Shown: positions 6,351 through 12,792, counted from the first letter of the stretch. The stretch: DNA of 19,903 nucleotides from Actinobacteria bacterium UBA7422 (GCA_002469525.1 DKME01000128.1:1-19903); one strand, 5' to 3'. The notes: generated from the letters alone by a model not told the origin. Program-made: numbers and translations.

Positions 6351-7631
6351 ATGAAGACTTCACGAACTACCTCAAAATTGACAGTGTCAATCGCCGGCCT
6401 TGCAGCTGGAGCACTACTACTGGCTGGGTGTTCCTCAGACATGGACGAGTCGAGCATGGATGACGCGGGCTCCGTAAGTGAATCCGTAACTGAATCCGCG
6501 AGTGAATCCGCGAGTGGGCTGACCGGATCCAAAGACGGTGCGCATCGATCGTTCGAGGAAGTCCACTCCGACAGAGAACACAATGGTCAAATCCTGGATG
6601 ACCACGACCACGACCACGGTGCGCGTGAGTACAGCGAGTTAGATCTCGAGGCCGCCTTCACTGATTGGGATAAGTGGGATTTCAAGACATTCCCTAAGAA
6701 TGCCAATGGAGTGAAACTTGGCGAGCAGGTCAAACTTAGTTTGTACAAGAGCTCTGCAGAGCACCCCGTTGTCATTGACTGGGGCGATGGGACCGTCGAG
6801 GCTTACGAGCAGACGAAGAAGATCTGCAAGACAGCGAAGCAGGCCCGCAAGAACGCGAAGCGTTGCGTCATCAAGGTGAAGCACCAGTACCAAGATGTGG
6901 GTACCTACACGGTCCAGATCACAAATCCCTCTAGCAAAGCCGAGGTGCTTGATGGGGCAATCTACGTCATCCCCTCGGGTGTTAACAGCGATTCGGGATC
7001 CATTGATAACTCTGTGGGCGTCGGCGGCTGGTGGACTCCTGAGCCTGGCTCGAACTCGCAACGCGTGTGGCAGGCGGAACGCCTTGGAGCGACTTTCGCT
7101 CCCTGTACAACCGTGCTGTGGTACTTCGACAGGTCCAATGAGCCGAATGCAGCCATGTACAAGCAGACTCCCGAAGCGCTCGAGATCATCGCTAAGCACT
7201 CTGGGCTGACTTTCGTTGAGACGCAGGACCCTGACGCGGCGATGCTCACGTTCGAATGGGAAGCGTTCGAGGACAGGCGGGGGCGTGCTGCTGGACTGGG
7301 CGGTCAGCGTCGAGATTTCCGTTATGACCCGAACATAAACACAAGTATCGAGACCCGCACTGGCGCCGTCCAATACAACCTGAACAGCGCCTGGCCGACC
7401 TCAGCTGAGAAGAAAGGCTTTGCGCCCGTCCGCATCGGTAACACTACCCACGGAGGTAACGGCTGGCTGATTGTCCACGAAGTTATGCACGCCCTAGGTA
7501 TTGACCACAGTTTGGTGGACGGTGAAGTCATGTCCCCAAGTATTGGTTGGGAAACCAAAGCAATGTCGCAGAACGACATCGATGCCTTGAACGTTATGTA
7601 CCTAAACAACCCTTGCCCTGCGGTTGCTTAA
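6351..7631 (+). CDS. secreted metzincin-type zinc metalloprotease lipoprotein with PKD-like domain
   Basis: A 426-residue protein read from the ATG at 6351. The frame is open further upstream, but a lipoprotein signal begins here: basic MKTSR, a hydrophobic core, and lipobox LLLAGC with acylated Cys27. A Ser/Glu-rich stalk (31-60) and a His/Asp-rich patch (DDHDHDHG, 83-90) follow. Residues about 120-207 look like a PKD fold (VIDWGDGTVE ... DVGTYTVQI). The catalytic domain (about 235-420) has HEVMHALGIDH: zinc ligands His376, His380 and His386, general base Glu377, and a Met-turn candidate at VMSP (Met394). This is the metzincin/matrixin pattern. Four cysteines (159, 172, 252, 422) may form disulfides. 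It should act on the cell surface on an extracellular protein substrate that cannot be named. No obvious propeptide cysteine switch is seen. Terminator-like structure lies downstream. Confidence 0.85.
   Translation: MKTSRTTSKLTVSIAGLAAGALLLAGCSSDMDESSMDDAGSVSESVTESASESASGLTGSKDGAHRSFEEVHSDREHNGQILDDHDHDHGAREYSELDLEAAFTDWDKWDFKTFPKNANGVKLGEQVKLSLYKSSAEHPVVIDWGDGTVEAYEQTKKICKTAKQARKNAKRCVIKVKHQYQDVGTYTVQITNPSSKAEVLDGAIYVIPSGVNSDSGSIDNSVGVGGWWTPEPGSNSQRVWQAERLGATFAPCTTVLWYFDRSNEPNAAMYKQTPEALEIIAKHSGLTFVETQDPDAAMLTFEWEAFEDRRGRAAGLGGQRRDFRYDPNINTSIETRTGAVQYNLNSAWPTSAEKKGFAPVRIGNTTHGGNGWLIVHEVMHALGIDHSLVDGEVMSPSIGWETKAMSQNDIDALNVMYLNNPCPAVA
6471..6518 (+). repeat. four 12-bp tandem repeats coding the Ser/Glu stalk
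   Basis: Units TCCGTAAGTGAA, TCCGTAACTGAA, TCCGCGAGTGAA and TCCGCGAGTGGG follow each other without gaps. They encode SVSE, SVTE, SASE and SASG just after the lipobox. The unit is a multiple of three, so copy-number slippage would change stalk length without breaking the frame. Confidence 0.85.
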
Positions 7632-7810
7632 CCGCGACCGCCCACGAACCACGAACCATCTGTCCGTGGAGTGAGACAGGAATGAGAGCCACAGTTGCAC
7701 CAGGGTCAGGTCATCGGATCTTCCAACGCCGGCAACAAAGTCAACGGCTTCCCCGGAGCTAGGCGGATTCCCCCAAATTCCCCCATTCCCACGAGACGCT
7801 ATGAGGCGCT

Positions 7811-7860
7811 ACCCCCTAAAACCCCAAACACGTAGGGGGGTTTCCCCTAGAAGTGGGGGT
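7811..7860. terminator. G/C-tract hairpin between convergent genes
   Basis: AAACCCC (7819-7825) pairs with GGGGTTT (7837-7843), and an outer ACCCCC (7811-7816) pairs with GGGGGT (7855-7860). It lies in the 251-base gap between the metzincin stop and the convergent GGCT-HEPN stop, where a two-way terminator is expected. No T-run follows. The rest of this gap (7632-7810) has only C-tracts and no supported gene. Confidence 0.45.
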
Positions 7861-7882
7861 GAGCCCCGGACTCATAAGGTGG

Positions 7883-8806
7883 TCAGGCCGAGTGTTGAGG
7901 GATACCAAGACTCTCGTAGTGCTTATTGAGGACCGGCACCTCAAGTCGAAGAAGTGCAATGAGGGCCTCACTAAGCCCGAGAGCTGCATCGTGAACGATC
8001 CTGAAGTCCCTGATCGCACTCTTCCCACGATGCGCAGCGTTATTCCTGACGGTGTACCACAGTTCCCAGGGAACATTTGCGCGAACCGCCCGCCTCACGC
8101 TGTCAGCACGGTAAATGCGTTCCGCAGGGAGTATTTGGACGTGTTTGAGGAGTTGCGATCCAAGATCTGAATCATGTAGCGCCAAGTAGTGATCGGCCAT
8201 CGTGAAACCGGTCTTGTCGCCCGCGTCATCGGCCGATTGGTTTTGGAGAGCGGGCTGAGCGAACGCGACATAGCGTTCAAAGACCGTCCAAAGGTTGAGC
8301 AACGTACCCATGAGCGGCAAATAACTTTCCCAAAACGCTGGTTCATCACTATCCGGGTAAACCCTCTCGGACCGGTGAGCCTGTTCGTACAGGACCGGTA
8401 GTGCGTGGCGAAAGAGCAGGTCATCGGAGACAGACCACGCCCCACTTGAAACAGGTTCTAAGGGACTCTTGTTGGGATGTTTCGCAGCGTTGACCCTTAC
8501 TTGCAGATGTTCGTTATCGGGTGTCTTGACGGTCGCGATGGATTCAGCGTAAGTGTTTGGATCTTCAAAGCTTCTGATGCTTAGGTCCAAGGCATCGAGC
8601 TGATCTGGTTTGGCTTCGAGGACGAAACCATCGACGGTGGAGTATGGTCGTCTGGTGACAACAGGTAGACCATCGCGAAGTGCCAGCCGCCAGCCATCAA
8701 GTTGGCGCGGGAAGGTTTCAGCAATACGGGATTCAATCCGTCGGTAATCTAATTCTCCGGGTTTAAGGGAGCCGTAAACGAACCAGAGCCGAGTATCTTC
8801 CGACAT
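7883..8806 (-). CDS. GGCT-like / HEPN fusion protein
   Basis: A 307-residue protein. The N-terminus FVYGSLKPGE (9-18) is the phosphate-loop signature of the gamma-glutamylcyclotransferase/AIG2-like fold. The acidic residue that is usually catalytic would fall at LDALD (Asp74) rather than Glu, so activity is uncertain. The C-terminal part (about 155-290) is all-helical with a central FWESYLPLMGTLLNLW helix and RNNAAHRG, an R-x4-H motif (Arg254, His259) typical of HEPN domains. Those are often RNases in toxin-antitoxin and defence systems. ATG 8804-8806 lies 2 bases after the stop of the partner gene, so the two form an operon and are likely translationally coupled. I do not know this domain combination as a described system. 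Role inferred: nucleic-acid-targeting conflict or stress protein. The HEPN call rests on the motif and helix pattern. Confidence 0.7.
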   Translation of the reverse strand: MSEDTRLWFVYGSLKPGELDYRRIESRIAETFPRQLDGWRLALRDGLPVVTRRPYSTVDGFVLEAKPDQLDALDLSIRSFEDPNTYAESIATVKTPDNEHLQVRVNAAKHPNKSPLEPVSSGAWSVSDDLLFRHALPVLYEQAHRSERVYPDSDEPAFWESYLPLMGTLLNLWTVFERYVAFAQPALQNQSADDAGDKTGFTMADHYLALHDSDLGSQLLKHVQILPAERIYRADSVRRAVRANVPWELWYTVRNNAAHRGKSAIRDFRIVHDAALGLSEALIALLRLEVPVLNKHYESLGIPQHSA

Positions 8807-8808
8807 CG

Positions 8809-9438
8809 TTAAACATCGATACCCATCTGTGCCCAGGCTGTTTGCACGGAGCTCCAGTCAAGTTTCTGAATCCTTGTACCCGCCCATTCGTCGTCAGCGA
8901 TCTGGTTATCGACTGTGACAATCAAAACCTCAACACCGTCAGGTGAATCGAGTTTCTCCACGAAAAGTAGTGCCTCAAGGAGTACTGCGAGAGCAAGTTG
9001 CTCAGGGGAGCAGGAGGGCTCCGATTCTACGAAAGCGTTTCCAGTGTTACCCATTCTCCCAAAGAGCTCCTCCTTCCAGAGCCCGTACTTAGGCAGGTTC
9101 CTCGTGGCTGAAACGACTTCTGAAAACACCCAAGCCATCTGTTCTGGGTATGGCGAAACGAAGGGTCGGGGGTCCGGGTACCAGCCGTCGACAGTAGGTG
9201 TCGGCTGCGTATCGGTGATGAGCGTGTCGGCAAACCCCCAAGGGCCGACTCTTTTGATGCAGGGCCCGTCTTCACTGATGGTGATCGCAAGTGATCGCAG
9301 TGTGGTGCGCGCCCCCGCTACATCCATTCTCGCTGCCCCCATCCGCATCGGGAATCGTGAAAGGTTAGCCCAGAGCGTAGCAGCGGCGCCCCCTTGTTGG
9401 GGCTTCATCCATGCTGGGACAGAGCCAAGTTGTGTCAT
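8809..9438 (-). CDS. unknown protein, upstream partner of the GGCT-HEPN gene
   Basis: A 209-residue protein of no family I recognise. There is no signal peptide or membrane helix. It contains Pro/Trp-rich segments (GWYPDPRPF near 85-93), a helical stretch (PEQLALAVLLEALLFVEKL) and a hydrophobic strand VEVLIVTVD ahead of the C-terminus. The ATG at 9436-9438 has no ribosome site and overlaps one copy of a TGACACA repeat, so either the mRNA is leaderless or the real start is a later ATG (the MKPQQGG Met). It ends 2 bases before the GGCT-HEPN start, so the two products probably act together, for example as an antitoxin or sensor for a HEPN effector. That is inference only. Confidence 0.65.
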   Translation of the reverse strand: MTQLGSVPAWMKPQQGGAAATLWANLSRFPMRMGAARMDVAGARTTLRSLAITISEDGPCIKRVGPWGFADTLITDTQPTPTVDGWYPDPRPFVSPYPEQMAWVFSEVVSATRNLPKYGLWKEELFGRMGNTGNAFVESEPSCSPEQLALAVLLEALLFVEKLDSPDGVEVLIVTVDNQIADDEWAGTRIQKLDWSSVQTAWAQMGIDV

Positions 9439-9484
9439 TTTCTTGTGTCAGGGAGCAAGAGGATCGTGACACATGTTTGACACA
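9431..9484. promoter_or_regulatory. symmetrical array of four TGACACA heptamers
   Basis: TGTGTCA occurs at 9431-9437 and 9444-9450, and its reverse complement TGACACA at 9467-9473 and 9478-9484. Two copies face one way, then after a 16-base gap two face the other way. The array covers the start of the minus-strand operon. It could be an operator for autoregulation or a set of integrase/excisionase arm sites, since the att core is about 100 bases away. Confidence 0.65.
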
Positions 9485-9518
9485 GCTTTAACGGGATGTT
9501 TGACAGCCCCCAATAAGG

Positions 9519-9549
9519 CCCAAAACCCCGTCACAGTGGGGATTTTGGG
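9519..9549. repeat. 11-bp hairpin with one bulge inside the island end
   Basis: CCCAAAACCCC (9519-9529) pairs with GGGG-A-TTTTGGG (9538-9549) around an 8-base loop, with a single bulged A. It lies between the unknown operon's promoter region and the tRNA-Ile fragment. It may insulate the operon from neighbouring transcription. Confidence 0.5.
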
Positions 9550-9581
9550 TAGTACACCGCCGAGCCGAGCGCGTTTTACCC

Positions 9582-9630
9582 GTTCCCTGATAAGGAAGAG
9601 GTCGATGGTTCAAGTCCATCTGGGCCCACC
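9582..9630 (+). pseudogene. 3' half of tRNA-Ile(GAT): probable attR of an integrated element
   Basis: Anticodon arm GTTCC-CTGATAA-GGAAG (9582-9598, anticodon GAT at 9589-9591, four pairs plus a G-G mismatch), variable loop AGGTC, T arm GATGG-TTCAAGT-CCATC (9604-9620) and the acceptor 3' strand TGGGCCC plus A (9621-9628) are all in place. The D arm and a correctly spaced 5' acceptor strand are missing, so this cannot fold as a tRNA. A tRNA-Ile gene is expected here, between gyrA and tRNA-Ala. A truncated 3' copy is the standard product of site-specific integration into a tRNA 3' end; the intact copy should lie left of the window. Confidence 0.8.
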
Positions 9631-9644
9631 CAATCCCCACAAGC

Positions 9645-9673
9645 CCGACTTTCCCAGTTCCTGGGAAAGTCGG
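9645..9673 (+). terminator. 13-bp perfect hairpin after the tRNA-Ile fragment
   Basis: CCGACTTTCCCAG (9645-9657) and CTGGGAAAGTCGG (9661-9673) pair perfectly around a TTC loop, 15 bases after the tRNA-Ile 3' end. It is probably the original tRNA-Ile terminator or 3' processing structure, although no T-run follows directly. Confidence 0.6.
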
Positions 9674-9757
9674 ACAAAGTTGCCTCAACTAGAGCATTTT
9701 TTGTCCGTCTCATCCGGGTTCTGTCCATTACTGTGGAGCACGGAGAAATGGTTACCT

Positions 9758-9786
9758 TTGGAGTCGCTAGCTAATCGGTGTATCTT
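9758..9786 (+). promoter_or_regulatory. promoter of the DLW-39 micropeptide (leaderless)
   Basis: TTGGAG (9758-9763) and TATCTT (9781-9786) are separated by 17 bases. A start 7 bases after the -10 falls on the ATG at 9793, and no ribosome site is present. This suggests a leaderless transcript. Confidence 0.5.
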
Positions 9787-9792
9787 TAACCT

Positions 9793-9918
9793 ATGAAGAA
9801 ACTTCTACTCCTTGTGCTCCTCGCCGGCGTTGGCTACCTCGTGTACCGCCAAGTGACCGCAAACCAAGATGACGATGATCTTTGGTCTGAAGTCGGGGCT
9901 GATCAGGACCTGCGCTAG
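9793..9918 (+). CDS. DLW-39 family micropeptide
   Basis: A 41-residue peptide starting MKKLLLLVLLAGVGYLVYRQ, i.e. a short basic N-terminus and one membrane helix (about 4-18). A small acidic tail holds DDDDLW, the Asp-Leu-Trp signature that names the actinobacterial DLW-39 family. In actinobacteria this peptide is encoded close to the tRNA-Ile/tRNA-Ala pair near gyrA, as here: it lies between the tRNA-Ile remnant and tRNA-Ala. It is probably anchored in the membrane with the acidic tail in the cytoplasm. Function is unknown in the family. Its presence right of the tRNA-Ile fragment supports this side being the native chromosome. Confidence 0.85.
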   Translation: MKKLLLLVLLAGVGYLVYRQVTANQDDDDLWSEVGADQDLR

Positions 9919-9953
9919 CATTCCCCACGCACCGAATACACATATTGCGTTTT

Positions 9954-9972
9954 TGGTGCTCCTCAAGCACCA
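9954..9972 (+). other. 7-bp hairpin just before tRNA-Ala
   Basis: TGGTGCT and AGCACCA pair around CCTCA, ending 3 bases before the tRNA-Ala 5' end and preceded by a T5 run. It may end the DLW-39 transcript inefficiently or shape the tRNA 5' leader for RNase P. Confidence 0.4.
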
Positions 9973-9975
9973 CGA

Positions 9976-10048
9976 GGGGCTTTAGCTCAGTTGGTAGAGC
10001 GCTGCCTTTGCAAGGCAGATGTCAGGAGTTCGAGTCTCCTAAGCTCCA
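9976..10048 (+). tRNA. tRNA-Ala (anticodon TGC)
   Basis: A complete 73-base cloverleaf: acceptor GGGGCTT/AAGCTCC with one G-T pair, D arm TAGCTCAGTTGGTAGAGC, anticodon stem CTGCC/GGCAG with loop TTTGCAA (anticodon TGC at 10009-10011), and T arm AGGAG-TTCGAGT-CTCCT. Discriminator A is at 10048; the CCA end is not encoded. It decodes GCN alanine codons. Together with the tRNA-Ile remnant and ppiA it marks the gyrA side of an actinobacterial origin region. Confidence 0.97.
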
Positions 10049-10100
10049 CAAGTTTGACGCAGAAAATTGTTAGCCACCTTTGGGAACTGGCGGTGAAAAA

Positions 10101-10772
10101 ATGCGCGCCACTCGAATTATCTATGTGGAGAACGATCCCGTTCTTCGAGGCGTGATCAGCGAGATTATTGGTGCACGCAAGGAAATGGACATCACGTATT
10201 CCTGTGAAAGTTCTGATCAAGTATTGGCACTTCATGATGTGGAAATATTTGACGCAGCGTTGATTGATCTGGATCTAGGGCCGCAATCCCTTAATGGAAT
10301 TGAAATCGGTCTAATTCTTAAGGAAAAAAATCCAGATATTGGAATCGTAATTTTCACGCAACATGTTGTTCCTGACTTCATGGACAATCTTCCCGACCGA
10401 TACAACATGGGGTGGTCCTTCATTGAAAAACGAGGAGATATTTCAATGGACTACCTCGCTGATGTAATCAAGTCAACGGCACGAGGACTCAATATTGTTG
10501 ATCCATCAGTTCAACGCACACGAACCGATGTCGGTGCCAATCCACTTAAGCAACTTTCTGGTCGTCAACGTGAAATTTTGGCACTCGCCGCAACTGGACT
10601 TGACGCCCCGTCAATTGCGACAGAGCTCCACCTTGCTGCCGTCACGGTGAGACAAGACTTGTCACAGGCTTATCGAGTGTTGATTCCAAATCCGAAACCA
10701 GGAACGGACCTGCGCATGAGTGCGGTACTGACCTATTTGAGACTTTCACGCACCTACTCTGAACAGGAATAG
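10101..10772 (+). CDS. NarL/LuxR-type response regulator
   Basis: A 223-residue protein read from the ATG at 10101 with GGCGGTGA upstream; a TTG seven codons earlier is less likely. The receiver domain (about 4-125) has acidic pocket residues Glu10 and Asp12, probable phospho-acceptor Asp56 in LIDLDLG, Thr86 and Lys110. The output domain (about 150-215) is a LuxR-type helix-turn-helix, LSGRQREILALAATGLDAPS onward. The output recognition helix VTVRQDLSQAYRVL has Gln-Asp where many NarL proteins have Val-Lys-x-His. The gene is 2 bases upstream of a histidine kinase gene, its obvious partner. Only 52 bases separate it from tRNA-Ala, so it may be partly co-transcribed with the tRNA. The signal and target genes are unknown. 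Confidence 0.9.
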   Translation: MRATRIIYVENDPVLRGVISEIIGARKEMDITYSCESSDQVLALHDVEIFDAALIDLDLGPQSLNGIEIGLILKEKNPDIGIVIFTQHVVPDFMDNLPDRYNMGWSFIEKRGDISMDYLADVIKSTARGLNIVDPSVQRTRTDVGANPLKQLSGRQREILALAATGLDAPSIATELHLAAVTVRQDLSQAYRVLIPNPKPGTDLRMSAVLTYLRLSRTYSEQE

Positions 10773-10774
10773 TT

Positions 10775-11914
10775 GTGGCAGAACAGGCTAAGTCCGCACC
10801 TTTAAATTCCATGCGATCGCAGGTCGCTCAAGTACTACTCGGTCCCTGGATTGTCCCACTCGCACCGCTTTTTGGAGTCACTGCTCTGGTGTTCGTCGTT
10901 GCGAACTCGGACACAATCGGTGGAACTGATACCAATGGATCTTTCCTGCTCGTGGCACTTATTGCGATGTATAACGCAGGAGCTTTCGTACTTGGGGTGG
11001 GAATCGCACTGCGAATCTTTAGAATAAATAAACGTTCATTAATGACTCGCTCCCAGTATTTGATCACGGTCCTTGCAGGAGGACTCTTTCTCGCATTGAG
11101 TCGCATTAGCATTTTTCAACTTGATCTAATTCCGTACCCAGATGATGCTAGGTGGTTCCTGTTTGCGATTCGGGGATTCTCTTATTCATTCCTAACTTTA
11201 TCCCTCATAGGCTATTTCTACACATCAATTTCGCAGGCAGTAGTTCGAGCCGACTCTCTTGCCGCGCAGCTACAAAAACAAAATACATTGTTGGTGTCAG
11301 AAGACGAAAAGTTACGGTCCTCTGTTTCGCAATTTCTCCACAATCGCGTACAGTCGCAAATCATGGCAGTGAGTCTGCAACTACAACAATTACTCGCAAA
11401 ACCCGATGTGAGTCTTGAGGTTTCGCGTGGCGGGGCATCTATCATCACGGAATTGGAACGTATTCGATCCGAGGATTTACGCTCGGCGATCCGTGCACTT
11501 TCTCCTGATATTCCAACGATCGGGCTTTCTGCCGCTGTTCGGGAGTTAGCCCAAACACACGAGCCACAACTAGAAGTGACACAGGACATTGATATCGAGC
11601 AAATTGATGACAAGACACGCGAAATTGTTGAAATGGCTTGCTATCGAATTATTGAACAAGCGCTCGTGAACTCTGTTGTCCACGGTGAGGCATCAAGGGC
11701 GGAAGTTCACGTTTCATGTGACGGTCCGATGGTCTTGGTTGAGATATCAGACAATGGCTCAAGCACTACAGGGGAAGTAACTCAAGGTAGTGGTCTGTCG
11801 CTCGTGGAAAACTGGACCAACTCGCTTGAAGGATCGTGGGAGTTATCGCTTGGGCCAGATCGTGGAGCGACACTGAGTTGCCGACTCAGAGCTCCCGCGA
11901 ATAAACAACTGTGA
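10775..11914 (+). CDS. membrane sensor histidine kinase (NarL-partner type)
   Basis: A 379-residue protein starting at GTG 10775, with AGGA in the end of the response-regulator gene and a 2-base gap, so the pair should be translationally coupled. The first 155 residues hold about five membrane helices with short loops and no large extracellular domain, suggesting sensing within or at the membrane. A coiled linker (155-180) leads to the phosphorylation box FLHNRVQSQ (His189) of the HisKA_3-like type. The ATP-binding domain has the N box EMACYRIIEQALVNS (Glu295, Asn299), G1 motif DNG (326-328) and G2 motif GSGLSLV (338-344). LiaS/DesK-like kinases of this shape often respond to envelope stress; applying that here is inference. 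Confidence 0.9.
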   Translation: MAEQAKSAPLNSMRSQVAQVLLGPWIVPLAPLFGVTALVFVVANSDTIGGTDTNGSFLLVALIAMYNAGAFVLGVGIALRIFRINKRSLMTRSQYLITVLAGGLFLALSRISIFQLDLIPYPDDARWFLFAIRGFSYSFLTLSLIGYFYTSISQAVVRADSLAAQLQKQNTLLVSEDEKLRSSVSQFLHNRVQSQIMAVSLQLQQLLAKPDVSLEVSRGGASIITELERIRSEDLRSAIRALSPDIPTIGLSAAVRELAQTHEPQLEVTQDIDIEQIDDKTREIVEMACYRIIEQALVNSVVHGEASRAEVHVSCDGPMVLVEISDNGSSTTGEVTQGSGLSLVENWTNSLEGSWELSLGPDRGATLSCRLRAPANKQL

Positions 11915-11979
11915 GGGCGATTCGGATATATCTGTATTCACTTGATACGTGGTGCGCATTTCACGTCTAGTGTCACCGG

Positions 11980-12081
11980 GTGAAGCAAGAGAACCCCTTG
12001 CCCGGGAAAGCCGCGATTGTGTTGGCAGTCCTGATCCTCTTAGGCCTATTTGGGTTCGTTTCCTTGATTCTCAACAGGTAA
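11980..12081 (+). CDS. 33-residue single-helix membrane peptide
   Basis: GTG 11980 to TAA 12081 encodes MKQENPLPGKAAIVLAV and then a hydrophobic run ending in SLILNR. It has a short polar N-terminus, one membrane helix (about 11-31) and an Arg at the end. No ribosome site is seen; TAGTGT at 11968-11973 ends 6 bases before the GTG, fitting a leaderless -10 box, though no -35 at a normal distance is clear. It lies alone between the kinase and ppiA. No family recognised. The coding call rests on the membrane-protein pattern and start context. Confidence 0.5.
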   Translation: MKQENPLPGKAAIVLAVLILLGLFGFVSLILNR

Positions 12082-12155
12082 TTAATTTTGGACACCGATG
12101 CTCTGCATGTTCTTGAATCCCACGTAGCGAATAGTGATGGTAGAGCGCAGTCAAA

Positions 12156-12187
12156 CCCAACCCACCCCGACCCACCCCGACCAACCC
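12156..12187 (-). repeat. C-rich direct repeat / G-quadruplex motif upstream of ppiA
   Basis: CCCACCCCGA is repeated exactly at 12161-12170 and 12171-12180, flanked by CCCAA and CCAACCC. The minus strand therefore reads G-tracts of 3-4 with loops of 1-2 bases (GGGG-T-GGG-TC-GGGG-T-GGG), a strong quadruplex-forming pattern about 90 bases before the ppiA start on the template strand. Confidence 0.75.
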
Positions 12188-12273
12188 TCACCTATGGGCT
12201 TGCCGTGATTGCTGTGCTTGGACATTAACCGCCCGCGCGAATACCCCCAAAGGTAACGTGGAAGGATTAGGAC

Positions 12274-12792
12274 ATGACACTACAAGCAATCATTCACACA
12301 AATCTCGGCGACATTAATTGCAATCTTTTTCCAGATCATGCCCCTAAAACGGTAGAAAACTTCACCGGTTTGTCAGAGGGCACCAAGGAGTGGACCGACC
12401 CACGCGTGAGCGCTAAGACTTCGGCACCTTTGTACAAGGATGTTGTTTTCCACCGAATTATTCCTGGATTCATGATCCAAGGTGGAGACCCATTGGGTAC
12501 CGGAACAGGCGGCCCCGGTTACCGCTTCGAGGACGAGGCGCACCCAGAACTCACATTCGACAAGCCCTACCTGCTCGCTATGGCGAATGCTGGCCCCGGC
12601 ACGAACGGGTCACAGTTCTTCATCACGGTTGCGGCAACCACGTGGTTGAACTTCAAGCACACTATCTTCGGTGAAGTTGCCGACCAAGCGGGGCGCGACG
12701 TTGTCGACGCAATTGCAGCGGTTGAAACAGGTTCACAGGATCGCCCCAAGTCCGACGTTGTGATTCAATCGATTGAGATTGTCCGCAGTTAA
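12274..12792 (+). CDS. ppiA: cyclophilin-type peptidyl-prolyl cis-trans isomerase
   Basis: A 172-residue cytoplasmic cyclophilin with a GGAAGGA ribosome site. It catalyses cis-trans isomerisation of X-Pro bonds during protein folding. The active-site motif FHRIIPGFMIQGGD carries Arg61, Phe66 and Gln69; SQFFITV (Phe115), Trp124 and His129 complete the catalytic pocket and cyclosporin-binding face. Length and lack of a signal peptide match actinobacterial PpiA, which is encoded just after tRNA-Ala near gyrA, as here. A small insertion (about 37-52) carries the Lys/Trp-rich segment seen in actinobacterial members. It ends 5 bases before the rhomboid gene, so the two form an operon. Confidence 0.95.
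   Translation: MTLQAIIHTNLGDINCNLFPDHAPKTVENFTGLSEGTKEWTDPRVSAKTSAPLYKDVVFHRIIPGFMIQGGDPLGTGTGGPGYRFEDEAHPELTFDKPYLLAMANAGPGTNGSQFFITVAATTWLNFKHTIFGEVADQAGRDVVDAIAAVETGSQDRPKSDVVIQSIEIVRS

Noticed and set aside
6639..7373. 244-codon open frame opposite the metzincin gene
   Set aside because: It lies antisense to a gene with clear catalytic motifs, lies wholly inside it, and has no recognisable features of its own.
7855..7884. GGACTCATAAGG resembles the anticodon loop of a tRNA-Met(CAT)
   Set aside because: The 3' side of the anticodon stem does not pair properly and there is no T arm, D arm or acceptor stem nearby. A 12-base likeness next to a stop codon is weak evidence for a second att site.
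9516..9522. AGGCCCA as a possible 5' acceptor strand for the tRNA-Ile fragment
   Set aside because: It pairs with six of seven acceptor bases but lies over 100 bases from the 3' strand and no D arm is found between, so it does not complete a tRNA.
9488..9688. Minus-strand open frame with MDLNHRPLPYQG
   Set aside because: This peptide is the usual false translation of a tRNA gene read backwards; it covers the tRNA-Ile fragment and its hairpin.
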